Shown here: positions 1 through 9,880 of the stretch, in pieces
How the letters are laid out: each line of letters opens with the position of its first letter
How positions within the stretch are numbered: the stretch's first letter is position 1
Assembly: GCF_009687845.1 (NCBI RefSeq)
Contig: NZ_BLAD01000059.1
Coordinates: 53,706 to 117,705, forward strand
Direction: 5' to 3'
Source of the DNA: Acrocarpospora corrugata
GTDB taxonomy: Bacteria; Actinomycetota; Actinomycetes; Streptosporangiales; Streptosporangiaceae
DNA length: 64,000 nucleotides
The notes under the pieces: generated by a model
Seen by the model: the letters and a program-made list of their open reading frames with translations, nothing else
The model's database searches: none
Told to the model about the DNA's origin: nothing
Program-made: the position numbers and the translations under genes

Positions 1-36
1 CCTATTCCTCCGGGCGGCTGACACGGAGGTTTACTC

Positions 37-498
37 ATGCCGACACCCCGCCGACTGGCCATCATGGGTGCCGGGGTCGGCACGGTCGCGATCGCCGTCC
101 TGGCTCTGCTCGTGATCGTCGGCGTGGTCGAGCCGGTTGAGGCGCTGACGCTGGCCGGGCTGGCCGCGGTGCTCGCCGGGCTCGCCTTCCTGGTGCTCAA
201 CCTGCGGCGGCTGGACGGCAAGGTGCTGCGCATCGACGCGCGGGTCAAACGCGAGGAGCGGCAGCTGACCGAGATCGCCGCCGGGCTGGCCGCGCTCACC
301 GCCAAGCTGGACAGCATCTCCCCCGCGCTGGCCGAGGCCGCCGTGCAGCATGACGAGGATCTGCGCGCGGTGCTGGCGTCGCTGGGCGAGGACCGGGTGA
401 ACGCGATGTTCGTCCGGCGCGAGATCGAGGCCGAACTGCAGGAGATCCGGCGGCGCACCGAGGCGATGGCGTCCCTGATGGACCGAGTGACTCATTGA
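37..498 (+). CDS. Small membrane-anchored coiled-coil protein, function unknown
   Basis: I do not recognise a family. The 153 residues start with a short basic stretch, then two hydrophobic segments (about residues 8-31 and 36-56) that look like a membrane hairpin. From about 57 to 150 a charged, heptad-like region rich in Glu, Arg, Ala and Leu should form a cytoplasmic coiled coil. The ATG follows GGAGG at 25-29 with 7-nt spacing, which fixes the start. The stop overlaps the next start by 4 bases, so it is probably the first gene (in this window) of an operon with three glycosyltransferases. A scaffold or membrane anchor for those enzymes is a guess from context only. Confidence 0.75.
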   Translation: MPTPRRLAIMGAGVGTVAIAVLALLVIVGVVEPVEALTLAGLAAVLAGLAFLVLNLRRLDGKVLRIDARVKREERQLTEIAAGLAALTAKLDSISPALAEAAVQHDEDLRAVLASLGEDRVNAMFVRREIEAELQEIRRRTEAMASLMDRVTH

Positions 499-2066
499 CC
501 GCCCGGATCAGGCACAACGACTACGGCGTCCTGGTTCCGCCCGCGATCGGGGAGTGGCAGCCGCGGCTGTCGGTGACCGTGGTCATCCCGGCCTACCAGT
601 GCCAGGACGCGCTGGACCGGACGCTGGCCGCGCTGACCGCGCAGACCTACCCGGCGGCGCTGCTGGACGTGGTGATCGCGGACGACGGGAGCACGCCCGC
701 GGTGACCGTGCCGGCGCTGGCTCCGGCGCGTACCCGGGTGGTGCGGGTGCCGGAGGGCCGGTGGGGGCGCGGCTGGGCCCGCCAGACGGGGGCGTCGGCG
801 GCGCGCGGCGACGTGCTGCACTGGCTCGACTCGGACATGATCCTCTATCGCGACCACCTCGAGTCGCACATGCGGTGGCATCACCTGGCTGACCACCTGG
901 TGGTGCACGGCGTGATCCAGTTCACCGACGCCGAGAAGGCGCCGCCGTCTCCGGCGGAGGTGGCCACGGCGGTCCGGGACGGGAACGCGGGTCTGCTCTT
1001 CCCGGCGGAGAGTGTGCGCCCGCACGAATATTCGGCGAAGATCCTGGCCGAGACGCGGCAGCTGCGAGACGCGGGGCAGCGGGCGTATCTGCTGCATTCC
1101 GGGGCGACCACGTCGGTGCCGGCGCGGCTGCTGGAACGGGCCGGGGGTGTGGACACCTCGCTCAACATGGGTGAGGACACCGAGCTGGGGTATCGGCTGG
1201 CGCAGGCCGGGGCGGTTTTCGTGCCGGATCAGGCGTTGAGCTGGCATATCGGGCTTTCCACGGTGTTGCGCCGGGAGAAGGACGTGCACCGGCACAACTG
1301 GAGCCTGCTCGGCAGCGTCATCCCGTTGTTGCGGTGGCTGCGGGCCCATCCGCGGCGGCAGTGGGCGGTGCCGTTCGCGCAGATCGTGGTGGATTCGGCG
1401 GGGGCCTCGTACGAGCAGACCCGGGCCAGCGTGGACGCCGCCCTGGCCGGCACCGTGGCCGACACCGCCGTCGTCGTCCTCGGTCCGTGGTCGAAGCTGA
1501 CCGGCGAACGCCGCAGGTCACTGGACGAGCCGCTGCTGGAGCACCGCCTGGTGTCCAACCTGTACGCGGCCGAGCCCCGCGTCACCCTGGCCGAGTCGGT
1601 GCCGCCGACGGCCACCCCCGCGCCCTGGCGGCTGCGCTGCCCGGCCGGGTGGGTGCTCGGCGCCGACACCCTGGCGCGCCTGATCAAATTCGCCGACCAG
1701 GACCAGCTGGGCCTGGTCAGCGCCGCCCTCACCGAGACCGCCGCGGGCGTCACGGCGGTCCGGCTGGAACGTACCGCCGCCTACGGCCGGGCGTCGCTCT
1801 ACCCGGACGAGGAAGCCGACGACGTGGTGGACGAGCTGTTCGGCAGCGCCTGGCTGGACGGCGGCGAGGTCGGGATCACCACCCCCGACCTGGCCGACCC
1901 GCTCACCGGCGTCCCCGCCAAACTCCGCGCCGAAGTGGCCCGCTGGCGCGCGGAAGCCGGCCGCCACGAGGCCGAGGCGGCGCGCTGGAAGGCCGAAGCG
2001 GAACGCCTGGCCGCAGAACAGGCCGCCGTACCGCCCCGCCGGAACTGGTTGAGGACGAGCCGATGA
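495..2066 (+). CDS. Family 2 glycosyltransferase with C-terminal coiled coil (paralogue 1)
   Basis: This 523-residue protein has a GT2 (GT-A fold) domain: VTVVIPAYQ near residue 27, VVIADDGS near 59, the metal/sugar-nucleotide motif LDSDM with D112 and D114, and the acidic GEDTELGYRL near 226-235. It should transfer a sugar from an activated donor in the cytoplasm; donor and acceptor cannot be read from sequence. Residues beyond about 340 form an uncharacterised domain and the last 45 are Ala/Glu/Arg-rich and probably coiled coil. The start is TTG at 495, chosen because it overlaps the upstream stop and because the paralogue at 3934 begins at the equivalent residue. It overlaps the next gene by ATGA. 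Confidence 0.85.
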   Translation: MTARIRHNDYGVLVPPAIGEWQPRLSVTVVIPAYQCQDALDRTLAALTAQTYPAALLDVVIADDGSTPAVTVPALAPARTRVVRVPEGRWGRGWARQTGASAARGDVLHWLDSDMILYRDHLESHMRWHHLADHLVVHGVIQFTDAEKAPPSPAEVATAVRDGNAGLLFPAESVRPHEYSAKILAETRQLRDAGQRAYLLHSGATTSVPARLLERAGGVDTSLNMGEDTELGYRLAQAGAVFVPDQALSWHIGLSTVLRREKDVHRHNWSLLGSVIPLLRWLRAHPRRQWAVPFAQIVVDSAGASYEQTRASVDAALAGTVADTAVVVLGPWSKLTGERRRSLDEPLLEHRLVSNLYAAEPRVTLAESVPPTATPAPWRLRCPAGWVLGADTLARLIKFADQDQLGLVSAALTETAAGVTAVRLERTAAYGRASLYPDEEADDVVDELFGSAWLDGGEVGITTPDLADPLTGVPAKLRAEVARWRAEAGRHEAEAARWKAEAERLAAEQAAVPPRRNWLRTSR

Positions 2067-3937
2067 GTACGCAGCAGATCGTCACGGCGGCGCGGGAGCG
2101 GCAGGCCCGCGTCTACACGATCGGCGTCGAATCACCGGCCCTGCTCGGCCCCGGGATCGTCGACCTGGACACGGCCGAACTGGTCGCCGACGAAGGCACC
2201 GCGCCCGAAGTCCTGGTGATCGCCAGGACCGCCACCGACCTGCGCAGAGCCGCCACCGTGCACTCCGCGCTGCCGGAGACCGAGCGGGTCACCGTCGTGG
2301 TCGAGCAGGTCCCCCCCGGCTGCCCCGCCCCCGCGCCGTCGCTGACCCCCGCGCACCGCTGGCGGCGACTGACCGAGCTGCGGGTCAGCCGCCCGAAGGC
2401 GAACTCCTGGCGGGTGGACGCCACCTTCTCGACCCCGATCCCGGCCGGGCGCACGGTCGCCGCCGTGGCGCGCGCGTTCGCCGGCAACCGCCTGGAGGCC
2501 ACCGCCGCGCCGGTCCCGGTGCTGGCGGGGGCCGGCTCGGCGCACTGGCGTCCCGGCGACCCGAACGCCGCCATCGCCGGCGTGGCAGGCCCGCTGCCGA
2601 TCAGGATCGGCGCGCCCGCCGGGGACCTGGTGGTCCGCACCGGCGCGCCCGCGGCGGGCTGGGACGGCGCGGAGATCCCCCTGGACCGGCCGCTCCCCGA
2701 GTCGCTGACCTGGGAACGGATCGGACGGCCCGGCGGGGCCGCGCTGCTCGGCGCGACCATCACCGACATCGCCATGCTCCCCCCAGTGGACGACCGCTCG
2801 GTCAACCCGGCCGGATTCGTCAGCGTGCCCACCCAGGGCCTGGCCGACCTGGTGACCAGGGACGGCCGCTGGACGGTCGTCCTGGACGGCGGCGTGCTCG
2901 CCCGCCTCCCCGCCTCCGGCGCGGTCACCGACGCCGACGTGGCGCTGCTGCGGCGGCTGCGCGGCCTGCGCGTCGACTGGCGGCGCGGGCACACAGGACC
3001 GCTCACCGCGGTCCGGGTGATCGCCTCGCTGGCCGCCGCAGGAGTGCCCCTGGTGACCGGCCCGATCCCCGTCTGGGCGGCGGCCCTCGGCCCCGAACTG
3101 AGCCGGCTGCTGGCCGGGATCACCGACGCCGACCTCGCCGACGACCTGCGCCGCGAGGAGCTCAGCATCCTGGTCCGGCGGCGGGCCCTGCGCGCCCACG
3201 GCGTGCACGGCCGTTACGGCCAGCTCGGCGCGTCCGCCGCGCAGACCCCCAGCACGTCCATCCTGCTGGCCACCCGGCGGCCGGAGATGGTGGGTTTCGC
3301 CCTGGAGCAGGCGGCCCGCCAGCGCCGGGTGAACACCGAGGTCGTGCTCGCCCTGCACGGGTTCTCCCGCGACCAGCCCTGCGTGGCCGCCGCCATCGCC
3401 GCCTTCGACCGGCCGCTCCAGGTCTTCCAGGCCGAACCCGGCCTGATCTTCGGCGACGTGCTCAACCAGGCCGCCGCCCGCGCCTCCGGCACCCACCTGC
3501 TCAAAATGGACGACGACGACTGGTACGGCCCCGAGTTCCTGGCCGACCTGCTGCTCGCGCACGCCTACTCCGGCGCCGAGGTCACCGGCACCTCGCCGGA
3601 GTTCGTCTACCTGTCCTCGATCGACGTCACCGTCCACCACGAGCAGGTGACCGAGCAGGTCAGCAACTTCATCGCCGGCGGCACCATCCTGACCACCCGG
3701 GCCGCCTTCGACGCGGTCGGCGGGTTCCGGCCGCTGCGCCGCTCGGTGGACACCCAGTTCCAGCACGCCGTCCAGGCGGCCGGCGGCCAGCTCTACCGGG
3801 GCCACGGCCTCGGCTACATCCTGCGCCGCGGCCCGGCCGCCGAGCACACCTGGCGCGAGCCGATCGGCACCTTCCTGCGCAGGAACAAACGCCAGTGGCG
3901 CGGTTTCCGCCCGAACGCGCTGATGGAGCTGGCGTGA
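2063..3937 (+). CDS. Large glycosyltransferase-like protein with C-terminal GT2 domain
   Basis: This is a 624-residue protein. The first 390 or so residues match nothing I recognise. From about residue 398 a GT2-type domain appears: STSILLATRRPEM, then LKMDDDDWYG near 481 with a run of four Asp at the DXD position, then GGTILTTRAAF and VDTQF. The ATG at 2063 overlaps the previous stop (ATGA), and the frame open further upstream lies inside the previous gene, so the longer reading was rejected. The C-terminal layout resembles the protein at 26484-28403, suggesting a related pathway. The product is probably a surface polysaccharide or glycoconjugate, by context only. Confidence 0.8.
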   Translation: MSTQQIVTAARERQARVYTIGVESPALLGPGIVDLDTAELVADEGTAPEVLVIARTATDLRRAATVHSALPETERVTVVVEQVPPGCPAPAPSLTPAHRWRRLTELRVSRPKANSWRVDATFSTPIPAGRTVAAVARAFAGNRLEATAAPVPVLAGAGSAHWRPGDPNAAIAGVAGPLPIRIGAPAGDLVVRTGAPAAGWDGAEIPLDRPLPESLTWERIGRPGGAALLGATITDIAMLPPVDDRSVNPAGFVSVPTQGLADLVTRDGRWTVVLDGGVLARLPASGAVTDADVALLRRLRGLRVDWRRGHTGPLTAVRVIASLAAAGVPLVTGPIPVWAAALGPELSRLLAGITDADLADDLRREELSILVRRRALRAHGVHGRYGQLGASAAQTPSTSILLATRRPEMVGFALEQAARQRRVNTEVVLALHGFSRDQPCVAAAIAAFDRPLQVFQAEPGLIFGDVLNQAAARASGTHLLKMDDDDWYGPEFLADLLLAHAYSGAEVTGTSPEFVYLSSIDVTVHHEQVTEQVSNFIAGGTILTTRAAFDAVGGFRPLRRSVDTQFQHAVQAAGGQLYRGHGLGYILRRGPAAEHTWREPIGTFLRRNKRQWRGFRPNALMELA

Positions 3938-5631
3938 GGCCGCGGCTCCGGCGCAACGACTTCGGCGCCCTCACCCCGCCCGAGCTGGGCGGGTGGCGTC
4001 CTTCGCTGCGGGTCAGCGTGGTCATCCCGGCGTACGGCGGGCAGGACCAGCTGGACCTGACCCTGGCCGCACTGGCCGCCCAGACCTACCCGGCCCAGCT
4101 GCTCGACGTGGTGGTCGTGGACGACGGCGGCCCGAACCCGATCCTGCCCCCGTCGCTGGCCCCGGCCAGAACCCGGATCGTGTCCAGCGCCCCCGGCGGC
4201 TGGGGGCGGGCGTGGGCCTGCCAGACCGGGTACGACACCGCCGACGGCGACGTCATCCTCACCATGGACGCCGACCTGGTCCCGCACCGCCACCACGTCG
4301 AGGCGCACGCCCGCTGGCACCACCTGGCCGACTACCTGGTCGTCACCGGCTGGCCCGAGTTCACCGACATCTCGGCCGGGCTGCCGTCCCCCGTGGACGT
4401 GTACACCCGGGTCAGGGCCGACGAGACCGAAACCCTGTTCACGGCCGACCCGGACCAGTCGCACCAGTGGCTCCAGGACATCGTCGACCGGCACGACGGG
4501 CTGCGCGCCGCGCCCAGTTCGGTGCTGTACCGCGCCCACGTGGGCGGCACGGCCTCGGTGCCGGCGGCGCTGCTGCGGGCGGCCGGCGGCATGGACACCG
4601 AGCTGGTGCTGGGCGAGGACACCGAACTCGGCTACCGGCTCACCCAGGCGGGCGCGGTGTTCGTGCCGGAGCGGGCAGCCCGCTGCTGGCATCTCGGGCA
4701 GACCACCGCGATGCGGCGGCTGGACGAGGTGCGCGCCTTCAACGCGCCGTTCATCGCCAACCGGATCCCGTACCGGCGCTGGCTGCGCACCGATCCCGGC
4801 AGGCAGTGGCGGGTGCCGTACGTGGAGGTGAGCGTGGACGCGCGCGGCGCGCGCCACCAGGACGTGCGGGCGACCGTGGACAGCGCGCTGGCCAGCACCC
4901 TGCCCGACGTGCGGGTGGCGGTGCGCGCGCCGTGGCGGGCGCTGACCGGGGAGCGCCGCAGGCCGCTCGACGAACCGCTGCTGGACCTGCGGCTGCTGGA
5001 GGCCGGCTACCGCGAGGACGGCCGGGTGCGGCTGGTCGAGGACGAGCCCGCCACCGCGGCCCCCGCGCCGTTCCGGTTCAGCTGCCCGCCCGGCTGGTCG
5101 GTCGGCCCGGAGACGCTGGACCGGCTGATCAAGCACGCCGAGCTGCACGAGAGCGGGGTGCTCAACCTGGCCCTTGAGGAGCGGGACGGCGAGGTGCTGG
5201 CCGCCCGGCTGGAGCGCACCTCGGCCGTGGCCAGAGCCCGGCACCTGGCCGACCGGGGCGAGGACCCGGACGACGTGATCGCCAAGCTGTTCGACGTCAC
5301 CTGGCACGACGGGCCCGAGTTCGGGCTGCTCGCGCCCGGCGTGGCCTACCCGCGCCTGCTCGGCAACCGGAACAGGGCCGCCGCGCAGTGGCGCGAGCGC
5401 GCCGAGAACGCCGAACGGAACGTGACCAAGCTGAAGGCCCGGGTGGACGAGGTCAGGACCGAGAACCTGCGGCTGCGGCGGGCCGCCGGCAAGGGCGAGA
5501 GGGACGCCGTCCGGTGGCAGACCAAGGCCGAGGAATGGCGGGTGACCGCCACCCGGCTGGGGCGGCGGCCCACCCTGCGAGGCCGGGCCGCCCGGGTGCT
5601 GCGCAGGCTCACCTTCCGGGGACGGGCCTGA
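3934..5631 (+). CDS. Family 2 glycosyltransferase with C-terminal coiled coil (paralogue 2)
   Basis: This 565-residue GT2 enzyme is closely similar to the product of 495-2066 along its length. Shared stretches include the N-terminal RRNDFGALTPPELGGW (RHNDYGVLVPPAIGEW in the paralogue), VSVVIPAY, a DXD-type motif with D112 and D114 at identical positions, and GEDTELGYRL. The GTG start at 3934 overlaps the preceding stop (GTGA) and aligns with the paralogue; an ATG 39 nt upstream lies inside the previous gene. The tail from about 470 is coiled-coil-like and ends in an Arg-rich segment. The 3' end overlaps the convergent deacetylase gene by 23 bp. Confidence 0.85.
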   Translation: MRPRLRRNDFGALTPPELGGWRPSLRVSVVIPAYGGQDQLDLTLAALAAQTYPAQLLDVVVVDDGGPNPILPPSLAPARTRIVSSAPGGWGRAWACQTGYDTADGDVILTMDADLVPHRHHVEAHARWHHLADYLVVTGWPEFTDISAGLPSPVDVYTRVRADETETLFTADPDQSHQWLQDIVDRHDGLRAAPSSVLYRAHVGGTASVPAALLRAAGGMDTELVLGEDTELGYRLTQAGAVFVPERAARCWHLGQTTAMRRLDEVRAFNAPFIANRIPYRRWLRTDPGRQWRVPYVEVSVDARGARHQDVRATVDSALASTLPDVRVAVRAPWRALTGERRRPLDEPLLDLRLLEAGYREDGRVRLVEDEPATAAPAPFRFSCPPGWSVGPETLDRLIKHAELHESGVLNLALEERDGEVLAARLERTSAVARARHLADRGEDPDDVIAKLFDVTWHDGPEFGLLAPGVAYPRLLGNRNRAAAQWRERAENAERNVTKLKARVDEVRTENLRLRRAAGKGERDAVRWQTKAEEWRVTATRLGRRPTLRGRAARVLRRLTFRGRA

Positions 5632-6406
5632 CCTTCCCGCCGATCACGTCGGCCAGCGGGCGGACCACCGTGCCGTGCGACTCGCGGGTCTTCAGCCAGG
5701 CCAGGAACTCCTCCAGCAGTTCCGGGGTGACCGAGTACTCGCCGCAGCCCTCGTCTGCCGCGCAGATCCGGTGGAAGACCAGCGGGAGCAGGCCGTAGCC
5801 CTTCCCCTCGGCGGCGAGGACCTCCTCCTGGATCTCCTCCAGGGTGTTGTCGGCGCGCACCGAGCCCGGCGTGCGGATCCGGAACTTGTCCCGGGGCGGG
5901 AGGGGCTCGGCGTAGCCGCCGCACTCCAGGCAGCCGGGCTGGGTCAGGCCGCCGACCGTGCGGGCCGCGTTGTAGCCGCAGTAGGCCGCCATCCGGTGCA
6001 CCGGCGTGCTCTCCGACCCGTACGGATAGGCGAAGGTCCGCACCTTGAAGCCCATCTTGAGCAGCGCCTTGCGGTCCTGGCAGATCTCCTTGCGGGCGGT
6101 CAGCGGGGCCACCTCGGTGAGGCGGACGTGGTGCAGGGTGTGACCGCCGATCTCGTGGCCCTGCTTGGCGAGGACCTTGACCTGGTGGACGGTGAGGCTG
6201 CCGCGTTTACCGAGTTCGCCGCTGTTGATGTAGAACGTTCCGCGCATGCCGTACCGCCTGAGCAGCGAGCCGACCATGGCGTGGCTGGCGTCCCCGTCGT
6301 CGAAGCCGAGGGAGACGGTGATCTTGGGTTTGGCGGCCTCTGCGCTGGCGGGCACGGATAACGCCATCGCGGCTAAGACCGCGCAGATAACGCCGAGGAC
6401 TCTCAC
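5609..6406 (-). CDS. Secreted polysaccharide deacetylase (NodB/CE4 family)
   Basis: This 265-residue protein carries the NodB homology domain, a metal-dependent N- or O-deacetylase of cell-wall or extracellular polysaccharide. Motif 1 is LGFDDGD (catalytic and metal-binding Asp pair), motif 2 is HTLHH (metal-binding His pair) and motif 3 is FAYPYGSES. The chosen GTG at 6406 gives a clean Sec signal peptide (MRVLGVICAVLAAMALSVPA, cleavage near ASA-EA) and has a purine-rich GGGATGG upstream; the ATG at 6439 has no ribosome binding site. Three Cys in the middle (CLECGG region) may form disulfides. It converges on the glycosyltransferase operon, so a shared polysaccharide substrate is possible but unproven. 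Confidence 0.88.
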   Translation of the reverse strand: MRVLGVICAVLAAMALSVPASAEAAKPKITVSLGFDDGDASHAMVGSLLRRYGMRGTFYINSGELGKRGSLTVHQVKVLAKQGHEIGGHTLHHVRLTEVAPLTARKEICQDRKALLKMGFKVRTFAYPYGSESTPVHRMAAYCGYNAARTVGGLTQPGCLECGGYAEPLPPRDKFRIRTPGSVRADNTLEEIQEEVLAAEGKGYGLLPLVFHRICAADEGCGEYSVTPELLEEFLAWLKTRESHGTVVRPLADVIGGKVRPVPGR

Positions 6407-6506
6407 TGAACCATCCCAATGTGGTGTTCGCGTGCGCATAAGTGTGCCACTGACCGAAAAGGCACGTGCCAACCATTCCGGATCTCTATGGCAACTCCCA
6501 GACAGG

Positions 6507-7796
6507 TCAGGGAGCTTCGTCGCCCTCCACCCGCATGACACTGGCGACCGCGCGGACGATGTCCATCTCGCGCAGGTCCTCCACGGTGGCGGAGAGCGCC
6601 GCGTCGGTGGCCCGATGGGTCACCAGGACCAGCTGTGCGTCATCGCCCCGGCCCTCCTGGCGGACGGTCTGGATGGACACGTCGTGGCGGGCGAACACGT
6701 CGGCCACCGTGGCCAGCACGCCCGGCTTGTCGGCCACGTCCAGCGACACGTGGTAGCGGGTGACGGTCTCGCCGACCGGATGCACGGCCAGGTCGGCGTA
6801 GACCGACTCGGTCGGGCCGCGCGTCCCGGCCAGCCGGTTGCGGCCCACCGCGACCAGGTCGCCCAGCACGGCCGACGCGGTCGGCGCGCCGCCCGCGCCC
6901 GCGCCGTAGAACATCAGCCGCCCGGCCGACTCGGCCTCCACGAACACCGCGTTGTACGCCTCCCGCACCCCGGCCAGCGGATGCGACCTCGGGATCATCG
7001 CCGGATGCACTCGGACCCCGACAGAACGCCCGTCCTCCGAGCGCGCGCAGATGGCCAGCAGCTTGATCACGTAGCCCATCGCCTTGGCCGAGGCCACGTC
7101 GGAGGCGGAGATCTCGGTGATGCCCTCGCGGTGCACGTCCGCGGCGGTCACCCGGGTGTGGAAGGCGATCCCGGCCAGGATGGCGGCCTTGGCGGCGGCG
7201 TCGAAGCCCTCCACGTCGGCGGTCGGGTCGGCCTCGGCGTAGCCGAGCGACTGCGCCTCCTCCAGTGCGTCGGTGAAGGACGCGCCGGAGGAGTCCATCT
7301 TGTCGAGGATGTAGTTGGTGGTGCCGTTGACGATGCCGAGCACCCGGTGCACCCGGTCCCCCGCCAGCGACTCGCGCAGCGGCCGGATCAGCGGGATCGC
7401 CCCCGCCACCGCGGCCTCGAAGTAGAGGTCGGCCCGGTTGGCGGCGTGCACGGTCGCGCCGTCCTCGGCCAGCAGCGCCTTGTTGGCGGTGACGACCGAC
7501 TTGCCGCCGGCCATCGCGGCCAGGATGAGCGACCTGGCCGGCTCGATGCCGCCGATCACCTCCACCACGATGTCCACGTCGTCCCGGGTGACCAGGGCGT
7601 GCGCGTCGGTGGTGAGCAGCTCAGGCGGGACCTGCGCGTCCCGTTTGCGGGCGAGCTTGCGCACGGCGACCCCGGCCAGCTCCAGCGGCGCTCCCACCCG
7701 GGCGGCCAGGTCGTCGGCCTGCTCGGTGAGCAGCCGGACCACCTGGGAACCGACCACGCCACACCCGAGCAAGGCGACTTTCAATGGTTTGCTCAC
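6507..7796 (-). CDS. hom: Homoserine dehydrogenase
   Basis: This enzyme reduces aspartate semialdehyde to homoserine with NAD(P)H, the branch point to threonine and methionine. The 429 residues show the nucleotide-binding GCGVVG at 11-16, the catalytic-lysine segment VTANKALLA (K106), the substrate-binding domain, and a C-terminal ACT domain from about 350 ([14 protein letters not shown]) that usually mediates threonine feedback inhibition. The GTG start overlaps the lysA stop by 4 bases (GTGA), so the two are translationally coupled. In many actinobacteria thrC and thrB follow hom; here the next gene is a deacetylase after a 100-bp gap, so the rest of the threonine pathway must lie elsewhere. 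Confidence 0.96.
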   Translation of the reverse strand: MSKPLKVALLGCGVVGSQVVRLLTEQADDLAARVGAPLELAGVAVRKLARKRDAQVPPELLTTDAHALVTRDDVDIVVEVIGGIEPARSLILAAMAGGKSVVTANKALLAEDGATVHAANRADLYFEAAVAGAIPLIRPLRESLAGDRVHRVLGIVNGTTNYILDKMDSSGASFTDALEEAQSLGYAEADPTADVEGFDAAAKAAILAGIAFHTRVTAADVHREGITEISASDVASAKAMGYVIKLLAICARSEDGRSVGVRVHPAMIPRSHPLAGVREAYNAVFVEAESAGRLMFYGAGAGGAPTASAVLGDLVAVGRNRLAGTRGPTESVYADLAVHPVGETVTRYHVSLDVADKPGVLATVADVFARHDVSIQTVRQEGRGDDAQLVLVTHRATDAALSATVEDLREMDIVRAVASVMRVEGDEAP

Positions 7797-9175
7797 AACT
7801 GCCCCCTAAGCAAGTCGTCCTCGGTCTCGCGCAGGACGATCACGCGGGCCGTGCCACCGGACACCGCGACCACCGCGGGCTTGGGCAGGTAGTTGTAGTT
7901 GCTGGCCAGCGAGCGGCAGTACGCCCCGGTGCCCGCGACGGCGACCAGGTCGCCGGGGGCCAGGTCGGCCGGGAAGTAGAGGTCGCGGATCACCATGTCG
8001 CCGCTCTCGCAGTGCTTGCCGACCAGGCGGGACAGCATCGGGCCCGCCTCGCTGGACCGGGAGGCCAGGCGGGCGGTGTAGTCGGCGCCGTACAGCGCGG
8101 TGCGGATGTTGTCGCTCATGCCGCCGTCCACGCTGACGTAGCAGCGCAGGCCGTCCACGTCCTTGACCGTGCCCACCTCGTAGAGGGTGATCCCGGCCAG
8201 GCCGGCGATCGAGCGGCCCGGTTCGACGGTGAGCCGGGGCACCGGCAGCCCGCGGGAGGCGCAGACGTGCGCGACGATCTCGCGCAGGCTCTCCGCGATC
8301 AGCTTGATGTCGGGGGCGTCGTCACCCTCCAGGTACGGAATCCCGTAGCCGCCGCCCAGGTCGAGTTCGGGCAGCACCACGCCGTGCTCGTCGCGGATCT
8401 GGACGAGCAGCCCGGCCAGCCGCCGGGCGGCCACCTCGAAACCGGCGGTGTCGCTGATCTGGGAACCGATGTGCGAGTGCAGGCCGACCAGTTCCAGCGA
8501 GGGCAGCGCGAGCACCCGGCGGACCGCCTCGGCCGCCGCGCCGCTGCTCAGTGAGAGGCCGAACTTCTGGTCGTCGTGGGCGGTGGCGATGAACTCGTGG
8601 GTGTGCGCCTCCACGCCGACCGTGACGCGGATCATCACCTTGGGGCGGGTCCCGTGCTTGTCGGCGTAGTAGCCGAGCCTGGCGATCTCCTCGTAGGAGT
8701 CGACCACGATGTGCCCGATGCCGGCGACGACGGCGCGCTCCAGCTCGGCCGGGGACTTGTTGTTGCCGTGCATGGTGACGCGCTCGGGCGGGAAGCCGAC
8801 GCTGAGCGCCACGGCGAGCTCGCCGGCGCTGCACACGTCCAGGCCGAGGCCCTCCTGCATGATCCAGCGGGCCGCCTCGCGGCACAGGAACGCCTTGGCC
8901 GCGTAGTGCACCTCGCCGTCGTGGAAGGCGGCGCGGAAGTCGCGGCAGCGGGACCGGAAGTCCTCCTCGTCCAGCACGTACAGCGGGGTGCCGAACTCGG
9001 TGGCCAGGTCGCGGACGTCCATGCCGCCGATCGTGATCGTGCCGTCGATTCGCTCCGACGTTCGCGGCCAGATCGCCGGGTTGAGGGCGTTCAGGTCGGC
9101 GGGCGCGTGCGGCGGGCGTTCTTCAGGCAGCACCTCGGCGTGCCTGTCACCGGCGGGATGGGCGAATCGACTCAC
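7793..9175 (-). CDS. lysA: Diaminopimelate decarboxylase
   Basis: This PLP enzyme makes L-lysine from meso-diaminopimelate, the last step of the DAP pathway. The 460-residue protein has the PLP-lysine segment VHYAAKAFL, the HSHIGSQ motif, the glycine-rich phosphate-binding [17 protein letters not shown], and the C-terminal HCESGD with the active-site Cys contributed across the dimer. The GTG at 9175 gives the N-terminus [17 protein letters not shown], which matches what I recall of Streptomyces LysA; an ATG at 9223 is possible but would start only 12 nt after the upstream stop without a good ribosome binding site. It sits between nrtL and hom, a standard actinobacterial order. Confidence 0.96.
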   Translation of the reverse strand: MSRFAHPAGDRHAEVLPEERPPHAPADLNALNPAIWPRTSERIDGTITIGGMDVRDLATEFGTPLYVLDEEDFRSRCRDFRAAFHDGEVHYAAKAFLCREAARWIMQEGLGLDVCSAGELAVALSVGFPPERVTMHGNNKSPAELERAVVAGIGHIVVDSYEEIARLGYYADKHGTRPKVMIRVTVGVEAHTHEFIATAHDDQKFGLSLSSGAAAEAVRRVLALPSLELVGLHSHIGSQISDTAGFEVAARRLAGLLVQIRDEHGVVLPELDLGGGYGIPYLEGDDAPDIKLIAESLREIVAHVCASRGLPVPRLTVEPGRSIAGLAGITLYEVGTVKDVDGLRCYVSVDGGMSDNIRTALYGADYTARLASRSSEAGPMLSRLVGKHCESGDMVIRDLYFPADLAPGDLVAVAGTGAYCRSLASNYNYLPKPAVVAVSGGTARVIVLRETEDDLLRGQL

Positions 9176-9235
9176 CCGAACGAGGTTATCGGACTCCCCG
9201 GGCCGGATGAGACGGTTGCCCATCTGCCGAGACCG

Positions 9236-9868
9236 TCACATCCGGTCGGGCGGGACCTCGGCGGAGACGGCGGCCAGCACGATCCTGACCGCCCGCGCCA
9301 GCCACAGCCGAGCGGTGTGCAGTTCTCCCGGGGGCTCGTCCCCGACCGGCGTCGCCGGGGCCCGTTCGTGGGCGTCGTGGTAGGCCCCGGCCAGATGTTC
9401 CGCGAACGCCGCCCAGCGGGGATCCCGGCTGACCCGGCGGCTCGGCAGTTCGGCCAGGGTCCGCAGCACCGCCCGGTCCTCGGGGCCGTCGAGCAGTTCC
9501 GGCCGGAAGCCCGTCATCGGGATGTCCAGCCGGGCGGCCCAGCGGGCGACACCGACCGCGCGCGCGTACGCATATTTTACGACAAATCCGGGATTGTCCC
9601 AGGTCTGCGGGCCTTCCGGCCAGGTGCAGGAGGCCAGGTGGGGCAGTTCCTCCAGCTCCACCACGTGCTCGCCGGGCAGCGTGACGGTCAGCAGGAGCAG
9701 GCCGTTCGGCTGGATCTCCACGCAAGTGATTCCGTCCACCGCGCGCAGGCCCTCCACCTCGGCTTCGGCGCGGAGCAGGGCGGGTGAGGTGTAGCGTGCG
9801 GCGTCCGCCCACGAGCCCACCGGGGTGGGGGGTGAGCCGAGGAGCGCGCCGAGCCGGTCAGGGGTCAC
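9236..9868 (-). CDS. nrtL: ArgS-related anticodon-binding protein NrtL
   Basis: This 210-residue protein resembles the C-terminal DALR anticodon-binding region of arginyl-tRNA synthetase without the catalytic domain: [14 protein letters not shown], then [33 protein letters not shown]. Such stand-alone proteins are regularly found directly upstream of lysA in actinobacteria, as here; their role is not established. The GTG start lies 12 nt after the stop of the kinase gene, and its own stop is 60 nt before lysA, so co-transcription is likely. Identification rests on position plus domain appearance. Confidence 0.82.
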   Translation of the reverse strand: MTPDRLGALLGSPPTPVGSWADAARYTSPALLRAEAEVEGLRAVDGITCVEIQPNGLLLLTVTLPGEHVVELEELPHLASCTWPEGPQTWDNPGFVVKYAYARAVGVARWAARLDIPMTGFRPELLDGPEDRAVLRTLAELPSRRVSRDPRWAAFAEHLAGAYHDAHERAPATPVGDEPPGELHTARLWLARAVRIVLAAVSAEVPPDRM

Positions 9869-9880
9869 CGGAGGACTGTA

